This document shows positions 55,300-64,000 of a stretch of 64,000 nt of DNA, one piece after another (position 1 is the first letter of the stretch; every line of letters begins with the position of its first letter). The translations under genes and the position numbers were made by a program. Source of the DNA: Ceratotherium simum simum. Its lineage: Eukaryota > Chordata > Mammalia > Perissodactyla > Rhinocerotidae. The notes beneath the pieces were generated by a model that was given only the letters and a program-made list of their open reading frames with translations, was not told the DNA's origin and did not search any database. The stretch lies in the NCBI RefSeq assembly GCF_000283155.1, contig NW_004454207.1, positions 4,359,204-4,423,203 of the forward strand. Direction: 5' to 3'.

Positions 55300-56640
55300 G
55301 AGAATGGGTCTGTGGCAACCTACTTCACTTCACTGTTAAATGAGTCTTTTTCAATGTAGTTTTAATTTTATTTGCTTATTATGTGAAGTTTCACATGTTG
55401 TTAAATGTTTATTTGCTTTTCCTTTTCCATTATTTTTTTTTAGTTTCTTTGCCTCGTTTTCTATTGATTCTTTCCCTTTATCATTTTCAAAACATTTCCT
55501 CTGTATTGTGGAGATTAGTCCTTATTTGGAGATATAAGTCACAAAAAATGTTTTCCTAGTGTTATCTTCTCTTTTGACTTACGTTTTTTTTGTGTGAGGG
55601 AGATCAGCCCTGAGCTAACATCCGTGCTAATCCTCCTCTTTTTGCTGAGGAAGACCAGCTCTGAGCTAACATTTATTGCCAATCCTCCTCCTTTTTTTCC
55701 CCCCAAAGCCCCAGTACATAGTTGTATGTCATAGTTGCCCATCCTTCTAGTTGCTGTATGTGGGACGCGGCCTCAGCATGGCCAGAGAAGTGGTGCGTCG
55801 GTGCGCGCCTGGGATCCGAACCCGGGCCCCCAGTAGCGGAGCCCACACTTAACCGCTAAGCCACGGGGCCGGCCCTACTTTTTTTTTTAATGAAGATATT
55901 TTTTATGGCTTCTGGATTTTGTGAAATAGATTGATAAATCTCCTCCATTCCAAGATAACATGGAAGTTTTCCCCTAATTTTTTTTGTTTCCGTTTTTTAT
56001 ACTTGAAACTTTGATCCACATCAAATTGATCTTGGCAATGGGCACATTCTTCCCTTTCTCCCACAGATGGCTATTTGAATTTCGTAAGACCCTCTTTTCC
56101 TCACTGAAGTGGAATGTCATCATTATAACGGACTAAATTCTCATACCTATTTGGTCCTATTTCTGAACTTTCTATTCCATTGTGATATGTGGCTATTTGT
56201 GCATTTGAAACACACTTTTACTTATTGATATTTTACTATATACCTTAATATCTGGTAGGGTGAATCTCTATTTATTCCCCACCATGCTTTTCTTTTCAGA
56301 GTTTTCATGGCTTTTCTGGCCTGCAGATTTTTCCACAAGAACTTGAGAATCAGCTTGACTTGCTCCAAAGAAAGTCTATTGGTATTTTTATTGGGATTGG
56401 GTTAAATCTATAATCTAATAGAGAGAGAATTGATATCTTAAAGACATTGAGCCTTCCCCTCCATGATATGATATGTATTGCTATTTTTAAAGTCATTTTT
56501 TTGGATCCTTTAGTAATATTTAAATGTTTTCTTCATTTAGGTCTTGCACATTTCTTGTTATGGGTACTTTTTGTTGTTACTGTAATTATGATATATTTGC
56601 TTTCTTATCGTCTCATTTTGAAGATAATAGACTGGACTGA
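55300..56640 (-). mobile_element. Old L1 ORF2-region fragment, minus strand, split by an ERE
   Basis: TTGTGGAGATTAGTCCTTAT, CACATCAAATTGATCTTGGC-type text, GAACTTTCTATTCCATTGTG, TGGGATTGGGTTAAATCTAT, TTAAAGACATTGAGCCTTCC. This is the usual antisense wording between the L1 RT domain and the ORF2 C-terminus. Confidence 0.8.
55592..55875 (-). mobile_element. ERE SINE (type A head, composite tail), minus strand
   Basis: GAGATCAGCCCTGAGCTAAC, GACCAGCTCTGAGCTAACAT, CCCCAAAGCCCCAGTACATA, GTTGCTGTATGTGGGACGCG, terminal GCCACGGGGCCGGCC. It has the same A-head plus double tail module as 10116-10720. The likely TSD TAC(G/T)TTTTTTTT at 55580 and 55876 has one mismatch. Confidence 0.92.
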
Positions 56641-56829
56641 ACTTTTCAATACCTGAAAATCAGATTGCTCTTAAGCACCTAAAAGTGACAGAGAAGCTAC
56701 AGGGATGTGCCAGAAATACTTTTCGAGAGTAGGGAAAGAAGATTGCTTTCATTAAGTTCATCCCAATTAACAAAACACTGTTTTCATAAAATGGTATAGA
56801 TTCATCAAAGGAGTTCAAACTACTCTTTT

Positions 56830-57560
56830 CCCTAAATTCTCTATATCATTAACCCAAAATAAAAACCTGAGAGTCCTCTTTAACTACTCCCTTTCCTTCC
56901 GCTGACCATCTATCCATGGTTTTTAACTCAGAGTTACATCTATAGCTTTTAAAAATATATATAGCCTGGGGGAATGCCCAATGGCATAGTGGTTAAGTTT
57001 GCACGCTCCACTTCGGCGGCCCAGGGTTCATGGGTTTGGATCCTGGGCACGGACCTACACACTGCTCATCAAGCTATGCTGCGGCAGCGTCCCATGTACA
57101 AAATAGAGGAAGACTGGCATAGATGTTAGTTCAGGGATAATCTTCCTCACCAAAAGAAAAAATATATATATACAGATAGCCAGGCTCTACCCTTGGCCAT
57201 TCTGGTTCAGGTCTAGAGCAAGTCTAGGCATATATGTATGTTTCTGTGTGTACAACACACACATTCAACTCCAATGATTCCGATTCCCTACCTTGTAAGA
57301 ATCACTAATAAAATAAAAATTAAGTTCTGCTGACTATATATCCTAAACATATCTGCAATATATTTCTCCACTTTTGCCTTTGCCAATTTAAATCAATACT
57401 TCATCATCTCTCACCTAGACTCTAGCAATCTCATTGCTATTCCTGAGTCTCTTTGTTCCTTATGATCCAGCCTCCAAACAGCTAACAAGGTCATCTATGT
57501 AAAATAAAAATCAGACCATGCCACCACTTGCCAACATAAATTCCTTCAAAACTTCCCATC
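56830..57560 (+). mobile_element. L2 fragments
   Basis: 56840-56930 (CCTGAGAGTCCTCTTTAACT) and 57340-57555 (CATCTCTCACCTAGACTCTA, GTCATCTATGTAAAATAAAA, AAAACTTCCCATCTATG) are L2 late-ORF pieces in the same order. The ERE of 56964-57157 and a possible eroded hAT (57170-57300) lie between them. Confidence 0.55.
56964..57157 (+). mobile_element. ERE SINE (type B)
   Basis: Head region AATGCCCAATGGCATAGTGG, GCTCCACTTCGGCGGCCC, GGTTTGGATCCTGGGCAC, one GATGTTAGTTCAGGGA tail. TSDs AAAAATATATATA flank it at 56951-56963 and 57158-57170. They are A/T simple, so the boundary is soft. Confidence 0.85.
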
Positions 57561-57561
57561 T

Positions 57562-57872
57562 ATGATTCCTAAACACTGATCCACTGACTAGTGCAAGTCC
57601 ATAAGTTTCCAGTGGTGTGTTGCACAATGAGACTGAGAAAACTAGAGAAAATGTGATGTTTTTCATGAAACTAAATTTACTCAGTTTAAACTATCTGTAT
57701 TCTATGATTATATAGTATCAATATATTGTTTTATAAAGTGATGGTGGCATGGGTGCCACTTTTTAACATCCTTACCTGGCAAAACAAAAAGTTGTCAAAT
57801 CTATGCTGGTCTCCCCAATCTGTAAAATTACACCCACCCACATGATCAGTCTGGGAACCACTGATTGAAGAA
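57562..57872. mobile_element. hAT-Charlie-type DNA element
   Basis: Left end GATTCCTAAACACTGATCCA and right end ATCAGTCTGGGAACCACTG are imperfect inverted termini typical of Charlie-group elements. The interior is non-coding. Confidence 0.7.
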
Positions 57873-58235
57873 TTAAATATAAGCTCCATAATGTGACACA
57901 TAATATGGAAATCCTCCCCCCACACACACACATAAACACACCAAGGTTATCTCTTTACTTGAATTCCTTAAAACTACATTTCATTCATTAATGTTTTTCT
58001 TTTTTTAAAAATTACACTAATATTAGTTAAGCACCAATTATGTGCAAAGTACTATGCTGGATGGGATACAGGTGATCAAGACAGAAAATAGGCCCTGCCC
58101 ATAAGGTAGTTAAGAGTACAGGGGGTTTACATTTTGGAGTCAACAGCCTCGATTTCAAATTGGAGCTAACTATAGTACCTGCCTATAATTAGTTAGCTAT
58201 TAGATTATAATTATAGTCACTAAAAAGAAGTATGG
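57873..58235. other. Ancient-repeat pieces
   Basis: 58010-58090 has AAGCACCAATTATGTGCAAAG and CATAAGGTAGTTAAGAG wording of an old MIR/L2-related repeat. There is a CACACACACACA patch near 57922. Confidence 0.4.
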
Positions 58236-58486
58236 GGGCTGGCCCTGTGGCGTAGTGGTTAAGTTTGCACGCTCCACTTCTGGCGTCCTGGGGTTCGCAG
58301 GTTTGGATCCCGGGCGTGGACCTACGTACCGCTCATCAAGCCACGCTATGGCAGGCGTCCCACATAAAGTAGAGGAAGATGGGCACGGATGTTAGCCTAG
58401 GGCCAATCTTCCTCAGCAAAAAAGAGGAGGATTGGCAACAGGTGTTAGCTCAGGGCTAATCTTCCTGACACATGGAAAAAAAAAAT
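58236..58486 (+). mobile_element. ERE SINE (type B)
   Basis: GGGGCTGGCCCTGTGGCGTA, GTTTGGATCCCGGGCGTGGA, GTCCCACATAAAGTAGAGGA, then double tail GATGTTAGCCTAGGGCC and GTGTTAGCTCAGGGC and an A-run. The TSD is weak (GTATGG at 58230-58235 and 58487-58492). Confidence 0.93.
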
Positions 58487-58539
58487 GTATGGTGTACTAC
58501 AGAAGTGTATACTGAGGGGATTTGACCTGGTCTTGGAGG

Positions 58540-58985
58540 GTCAGAGGTTTCCATGAGGAAGTGAAGAACCAAGATTTGAAGGATGAATGGGCATGAAACT
58601 AGGTGAATGGGAGAGTAGGACTGGAGAGAGAGTAGCAAAGGTAACGGGAACAGCATGTGCAGAGTTTGAGGTAGGAAGCAAAATGCTGTGCTTGATGGGA
58701 TGTCAGTGACTAGTGCCCACAAGGACAGGAGTAGAATCCTAGCTAGGCTCATGAGGTAGGCTATATGACAGGATACCTTATATGCCACATATGAATTTTG
58801 ATCTTTATTCTAAAAGTAATGGGAAGCCACTGAGTAAACACTGAAACAATGGAAAGATGATGAATGGCTTTTCAGCAGTCAGATCTGTGCTTTTGGAGAA
58901 CAGGACTGGAAGGAAGCAAGAGTAAAAACATGGAGACAAATTGGGAAGCTGCTGAAATAGTCCAGGTGAGAAATAATGGTAGCAT
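58540..58985 (+). mobile_element. Ancient interspersed repeat, second copy
   Basis: GGGAACAGCATGTGCAGAGT, TAATGGGAAGCCACTGAG, AGATCTGTGCTTTTGGAGAA, AATAGTCCAGGTGAGAAATA. Same family and orientation as 30660-30970 but better preserved. The family is not named here. Confidence 0.5.
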
Positions 58986-59210
58986 CAAACAGGAAGGTAG
59001 CAATGAAAATGGAAAACTTGATAAAATTAAGATATTTAAGAGGATGGATTGACAGAATCTTATACTTTAATACTAACAACCATCTGCTTATAGTCCTATG
59101 CAAACATTATGCTGTTTTATTTTTCATTGCTTTTACAATGACCTACCTTCTTCCTCCAAAACACTCTTGATTTTTTAATTTTTGAAACTAATGTAATGGA
59201 TAATAAGTGT

Positions 59211-59661
59211 TGTATTAGTTTTCTAGGACTGCCGAAACAAAATGCCACAAACCGAGTGGCTTATAAACAACAGAAATTTATTGTTTCACAGTGATGCAGG
59301 TTAGAAGTGTGAAACTGAGATGTAGGCAGGGTCATGCTCCCTCTGAAATCTGTAGAGGACTCCTTCCTCGCCTCTTCCTAACTTCTGGTGGTTTGCTGGA
59401 AGTCTGGCATTCCTTGGCTTCCAGCTACCTAACTCCAGTCTCTGCCTACATTGTTACACCGGGTTCTCCCTGTCTCGGTCTTCACATCTTATAAGAACAC
59501 CAGTCATGTTGGACTAGGGGCCCACCCTACTCCAGTATGACCTCATCTCAACTTAACTAATATCTGCAATGACTATTTCCAAACAAAATCACTCATTCTG
59601 AGGCACTGGGGCTTAGCACCACAACATACCTTTTTGGGAGGTTACAATTCAACCCATAACA
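59211..59661 (-). mobile_element. MLT1 LTR, minus strand
   Basis: TGTTGTATTAGTTTTCTAGG, GAGTGGCTTATAAACAACAG, ATAAGAACACCAGTCATGTT, CTCCAGTATGACCTCATCTC, end ACAATTCAACCCATAACA. A full-length solo LTR. Confidence 0.88.
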
Positions 59662-60526
59662 AATGCCTACGTAAAAAAAAACACTTAAGGAGGAGTAAAT
59701 AGTAAACGTGAAAAGTCTGCCTCTTGTAACCTAGGCCTAAGCCAATCAACACAGGGTATTCAAATATCCACAGGCCATTTCAGGACTGAATGTGTGACAG
59801 TAAGACATGAGGAGAGATTTTCCTTTGGAAAAGAATGTTCCTTGCTCTTCCATAAGCTTTCTCCTTCTGGATGGAGTGGTGTGCAGACGTGTACCCTGAA
59901 AGTGTTACAGCCCATCTGTCCCATGTGGGGAGCCAACCTTAGAATGAAGTTGAGAACATCCTTGATATTCTGCTGAGCTGCTGAATCAAACCAACTCAAG
60001 CTTGCACACCTCCCACCAGTTACAATAACCATGACATCTTCTTCACTGGTAAATTTGTTTTGAGTTGGGTGTTCTTTCAATATAAGTCCTAATGGATAAA
60101 GGGTGTCATTAGGCATTGTAAAATCATCATCGTTCCATTGTTTCAGTGTTCAGAGTAACTTTTCATTGTTAGGAATTAAATAAAAGATATCCTTCCACAA
60201 TGATTATGGACATAAGGCATAGAAGATAACCTAAACTGGAAAATGTCAAAGAAGAAAGTAAGATCAAGCTTATGTATCCTTTGGTTTTCCTTTCATCACC
60301 AAAAATGTTGGATCACAGATGATGCAGGGCAATACTTTTGTGCAGAATTTGTATCAATGGAAGCACAATGCCAGCAGAGATGGATTACCTTGTATTTATC
60401 CATTCAGAAAACATATCAGGCTGTGAGGACTTGACGGAATGACAACACTATATTTGAGAACTTGAATTTTCCCCAACACAAAAGCTTTGACTTTTACAAT
60501 ACCATAGGGCTGCTCATCACCTTGCC
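59662..60526. other. Unrecognised, contains a 118-codon minus-strand frame
   Basis: Minus-strand frame 59760-60116 begins MPNDTLYPLG and includes TSEEDVMVIVTGGRC and NIKDVLNFILRLAP. Upstream in the same frame a TGA at 60150-60152 is followed by more open codons, until a TAA at 60204-60206. Composition is protein-like, but I recognise no family. It could be a decayed pseudogene or chance. There is no poly(A) tract in the right orientation and no TSD. Confidence 0.25.
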
Positions 60527-60690
60527 TCTCAGTGTGGTCCATGAACCTGCAGCATCAACATCACCTGCAAGCTTGTTACACATGCACTCTCAGGCCCCAC
60601 TCTAGACCTACTGAATCAGAATGTAGAGTTGAACAAGATCCCCAGGTGATTTGTATGTACATGAAAGTTTGAAAAACAATGACACATTAC
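60527..60690 (+). mobile_element. hAT-Charlie MITE
   Basis: GTGTGGTCCATGAACCTGCA, CATCACCTGCAAGCTTGTTA, ACCTACTGAATCAGAATGTA, CCCCAGGTGATTTGTATG, AGTTTGAAAAACAATG. A sibling of 13248-13420 and of the next copy. Confidence 0.65.
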
Positions 60691-60771
60691 ATTGTCAAGA
60701 AAAAGATGCCATTGACAAAGAAAAATCTGTGAAGCCATGCCCTCTGAAATGGTGAAGCTTGATGTAAAGAG

Positions 60772-60962
60772 GTGGCTCTCAACCCTGACTGTACATCAGA
60801 ATCACCTAGGGAGTTTTTAAACTGATGCCAAAGCCCAAGGCAGAACCTAGACCAACTAGATCAGAATCTTTGAGGTGGGGCTTAGGATCAGCAAATTGCT
60901 TTAAGAAGTCCTCAGGTGATTCTTATGTACATCCATGGCTGAGAATTACCAGTGTAGAGCAA
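60772..60962 (+). mobile_element. hAT-Charlie MITE, second copy
   Basis: GTGGCTCTCAACCCTGACTG, CATCAGAATCACCTAGGGAG, AACTAGATCAGAATCTTTGA, CTCAGGTGATTCTTATGTAC, GCTGAGAATTACCAGTG. Same orientation as the copy 80 bp to its left. Confidence 0.75.
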
Positions 60963-60964
60963 GG

Positions 60965-61145
60965 GTTGGGAGGAGGGGGAGGGAGAATTAGCGTGTAACA
61001 CATACACAGTTTCAGTTTTGCAAGATGAAAAAGTTCTAGAGGTTTGTTGCACAGCCATGAAAATATACTTAACACTACTGAACTGTACACTTAAAAATGA
61101 TTAAGATGATAAACTTAATGTTACACATTTACCACAACAAAATAA
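60965..61145 (+). mobile_element. L1 3'UTR end
   Basis: GGGAGGAGGGGGAGGGAGAA (G-rich tract), CAGTTTCAGTTTTGCAAGAT, ACACTACTGAACTGTACACT, then A-rich AAAATAAATAGG. It parallels 17020-17230. Confidence 0.85.
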
Positions 61146-61667
61146 ATAGGTAAAATAATTCACAGAATCAATTTAAAGAAATTATTTGCTTTAACGTACA
61201 TGGATACCATTTTAATTTTTAGAACAAATTTTGTTTCTAAAAGGGTTTTGAATATAATTCTTTTATGGGTTCATCAATAGAGTAGAACCAATTTTTCCAT
61301 CAATCAGTATTTCCAAATCACGTGATTTAAATAATTTAAAAACCTTTTTACTGTCCCAAGTGCTCTGGTTTGAACTTCTTTCTTTCTGTTTACATTTCTT
61401 ACTGGGCCTTTCTTCATGGGGCAGCAACAGGTCTGGCAGATGATCCCTGAATCATTAGGCAAAATTCTATTATATTATGCCACTTTAACCCACAACCACC
61501 CCCAACATGAATATCCTTGGCTTTTATCAGATCCTCAAAGACCAAAATTAATAACTCCTGCTCCCAGATGGTAGCCCTACTGGGTACAGTGCCCTATAAG
61601 GGTATTCCCATGGAACCCCAGGAATACTTTTATGGATTATCTCAGAGTAGCATACAACTCTGTGCCA
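61146..61667. other. Non-coding, no recognised feature
   Basis: Nothing recognised except AT-rich sequence. Confidence 0.4.
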
Positions 61668-61805
61668 CTGTCTCTCCCACTAAGACTGCAAGCTTTTTGA
61701 AAGACAAGCAGAGTCATATCTATCTTTATATCTCCAGCACCTAATTATATGCCTGGGTGCAACAATGTATTCAACAGAACGTTAATAAACACACGACTGA
61801 ATGAA
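61668..61805 (+). mobile_element. L2 3' end
   Basis: CACTAAGACTGCAAGCTTTT, CTTTATATCTCCAGCACCTA, then AACGTTAATAAACACACGAC and ACTGAATGAAAG. Standard L2 tail order. Confidence 0.75.
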
Positions 61806-62519
61806 AGATCTCTGTATCTCCTTCCACTTAATACACCATTGATATTTGGAAAGAGATGAAATGTTTTCTATAGGCACATCATTTAGAAGGATTAGAGCAC
61901 ACAAACGGTAAAAAAAAAAGAAAACAGAATTCCACTCCTTTTCTTCTCAAGTGATGTAGGACTCATATGGAATAAAGATGGAAGTGTTTGAGGCTAGACA
62001 GCTCACAACTTTTCTGGGAATTCCAAGCTCTACCACAGTGATTCCTAGCCAATGACAAACACTTCAGAGAATTTCAAGACCTCCTAGAGATATCTCAAAG
62101 AGAAGTTACTTAAGGGTTATTTAAAGAACTGACACTTTCATTTAAGAAGCCCCAAAGTATGAAGGAGCAACGGTAAATGCAATAATTCTGGAGAGTGATG
62201 GTTCTAACAGAGACAATTGAAAGGAAGCAGGGAAGAGGGACTCAGGTATTTAGATAGAGTTGGAGGGTAGTAGGCAAGAGATAAAACTCAGATAGGGCCA
62301 TCAATCAACACTAAGAACTTGCCCATTCAAGATTTAAGATAACATGGCCCATATTTTTCCCAATATTTCAATTATATTAACAAATGTATACTTTTATTGA
62401 ATTGTATATTTCTTGTAAACTTCCTTTTTTTTTTTTTTTTTTTACAATAAGTGCATTTTAATATAAAACTTTCAGAGGACATGGCACTGTTTTTACTACA
62501 AGCTGACTTCATAAGCCAA
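61806..62519. other. Non-coding, with a T19 run
   Basis: A T-homopolymer at 62425-62443 is the only distinct feature. It may be a reversed poly(A) of an unrecognised element. Confidence 0.45.
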
Positions 62520-62675
62520 ATAGCATAGTAGTGAAAGAGCAAAGGTTCTGGAGCTACACTGGATTTGAAGGTTGGCTCTGTTCCTTACTAGCTATGTGAC
62601 CTTGGCTATGTTATTTAACCCATTTGGGTCTCAGTTTCTTGATCTATAAACAAGTTAATAGTACACACCTTATAG
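62520..62675 (+). mobile_element. MIR, near full core
   Basis: TAGCATAGTAGTGAAAGAGC, GAGCTACACTGGATTTGAAG, TAGCTATGTGACCTTGGCTA, GGGTCTCAGTTTCTTGATCT. Good sense-orientation MIR. Confidence 0.85.
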
Positions 62676-62788
62676 CAGCATTGTCTAATAGAACTTTCTG
62701 TGACTATGGAAATGTTCTAGTCTGTACTGTCCAAATGGTAGCCACCAGCTACATGTGACTACTGAGCACACGAAATATGGCGAGTGCG
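62676..62788. mobile_element. hAT-type MITE cut by an L1 insertion
   Basis: Left end CAGCATTGTCTAATAGAACT, then AGTCTGTACTGTCCAAATGG and TAGCCACCAGCTACATGTG, stopping at GGCGAGTGCGA. Same terminus group as 18217-18386. The rest is presumably beyond the L1, outside the window. Confidence 0.7.
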
Positions 62789-64000
62789 AGGGAAGTCAAG
62801 ATGGCGGCATAAGCAGACTCTGAACTCACCTCCTCCCGTGGATACAGCCAATTTACAACTACTTGTGGAAAAATTATCCCTGAGACAGAAGTGAAAACTG
62901 GATAAGAGGAACTCCTGCAACAAAGGACAATCCTAACTGAGGTGGAAGAGGCAGAAACTCCCTTCTGGAGAAAAAACGCCGTCTTCACAAGCCGCAGCGC
63001 CTCACGGCCACCCGGAAGCAGCCCAAAGGTACCCAGTCCTCCCTGGAGGAGCAGGGCTCTGAGCCGGGGAGCGCCCCCGCTGTGGGCATTTTGTGGACCC
63101 AGCACAATCGAGACGAGTGGCATAATATCTGACTCTGCCTGCCACTAAAACGTTGGGGAGTACCCCCAGAAAAGCTGGTTCACAAAGAAATTAAAACTGG
63201 CTCTCAAAAGGCCCACGCGCAAACTCACCCGTTTCAGAAAGCAACCTAAAGTCACCAGAAAGGTGTACAGTCCTTTGGTAAAAAGAGAATCACCTGATAG
63301 GCCCTGAGTGCATCTCAGTGAGAGGTGAGACCTCTCCAGGGACTGGGACATTGGCGGCGGCCACTGTTGTGGCCTGGTGTGGGCCTGCTGACACAGACGC
63401 CACTGGAGTTCTCCCTGGGGCCTGCTAGCCCAGGGTCTGCCCCACACACTAGAGCACCGATTAAATCCAGCTCAACCAGGGCAGGGAGCCCACCCTAGAA
63501 ACTGTCCCCACCCAACAACAAGCCCTCAGGCAACTTGTGGGCCTGCGTAGATTGGTGACTTGATTCTCTGCAGCCTGGCAACTGAGCCCACTTCAGTGGG
63601 GCAGGGCATGCACAAGGAGCAGGTGGAGAGTGTGGGGCGGTGGTGAAGTGTGTGGGGCTCCCGCCGTGGAGAGACTGGGTCCACTTCAGGACACTGGGGC
63701 ACGCACATGTGGCAGGACTGTGTTGACTGTGCATGTGGACCTGTGTGTGGCAGGGCTTGTAAGCGGCAGAAGACTTGTGCTTCTCAAAGACCCACATAGG
63801 GGGTTTGCTCCCACCTTCCAAAGCCTGAAACAACAGGGTGCTCCTGTGCCTGAGGCCAGCCCCACCGAGCTGCAATCCTCACACAGCTGAAAAAAGACCT
63901 AAAGGCTGAAGGCTTATAGCAATTGTAAGACCCTGAGCCTAACAACCTCCCACGCTGGGGGCCAACTCACTTAAAAGAAATACTGAAACACAAATGTGGT
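62789..64000 (+). mobile_element. L1 5' end (leader), runs off the window
   Basis: Starts GGAAGTCAAGATGGCGGCAT, the hallmark of an intact L1 5' terminus. It continues as a GC-rich leader with many retained CpGs (GCCGTCTTCACAAGCCGCAG, GAGCCGGGGAGCGCCCCCGC). It differs from the tandem-array leader of the 48-53.4 kb L1, so it is another, apparently younger lineage. Only 1.2 kb is visible and ORF1 has not begun. Open frames on either strand here are leader by-products. Confidence 0.88.
62797..62808 (+). promoter_or_regulatory. YY1-site motif at the L1 start
   Basis: CAAGATGGCGGC is an exact match to the CAAnATGGCGGC motif that positions transcription starts in L1 promoters. Its place about 8-20 nt from the element start is as expected. 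Confidence 0.8.

Noticed and set aside
63495..63890. 126-codon antisense frame in the L1 leader, reminiscent of an antisense-promoter ORF
   Set aside because: Primate L1 ORF0 is an antisense leader ORF, but I see no start context or conservation evidence here. GC-rich leader sequence alone gives such frames.

Overview
This is a vertebrate nuclear window from an odd-toed ungulate (Perissodactyla: horse, rhinoceros or tapir lineage). The clade call rests on ten or so copies of the tRNA-derived ERE-type SINE, whose heads read like GGCCGGCC(C/T)CGTGG and whose bodies carry GTTAGCTCAGGGCT tails. Many of these have clean target-site duplications (TSDs). The background of L1, L2, MIR, MaLR LTRs, MER5A-type hAT elements and Tigger1 is that of any placental mammal. 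I cannot tell horse from rhinoceros or tapir without alignment.

I see no functional protein-coding gene. Every open frame I can identify is transposon-derived: L1 ORF1 and ORF2 remnants on the minus strand at 22.4-23.1 kb and 48-51.1 kb, a MaLR internal gag-like remnant at 27.7-28.1 kb, and a broken Tigger1 transposase at 42.3-43.3 kb. The rest are short random frames, and several run through assembly gaps. The window is intergenic or deep intronic.

Layout. 0-6.6 kb: L1 3' ends, MaLR LTRs (one carrying a 34-nt U2 snRNA 5'-end fragment and a palindromic MITE), MER5A and the first ERE. 6.6-21 kb: sparse old repeats, a tandem ERE pair broken by a 100-N gap, and several hAT, MIR and MLT1 copies. 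21.5-28.8 kb: a minus-strand L1 with ORF1, an LTR-in-LTR-in-hAT nest, and a MaLR provirus remnant. 28.8-40.5 kb: scattered hAT, L2, MIR and ERE copies. 40.9-46.9 kb: the most structured part, with a twin-primed (5'-inverted) L1, Tigger1, a ~97%-identical inverted duplication around 1.16 kb, and an 807-bp LTR with GCATC TSDs that contains a 520-N gap. 48-53.45 kb: a minus-strand L1 with a preserved 5' end, a ~195-bp tandem array and a ~55-bp tandem array in its 5' leader. 53.5-62.7 kb: older L1, L2, hAT, EREs and MLT1. 62.8-64 kb: the CpG-containing 5' end of a plus-strand L1 that runs off the window.

Nothing here looks like a new multi-gene system. The observations most worth checking are the U2 retro-fragment, the inverted duplication that truncates Tigger1, the tandem-array L1 leader, and the gap-containing LTR. 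Repeat family names come from recalled consensus features, not a database search. Boundaries are good to a few bases where a TSD is given and to tens of bases elsewhere.
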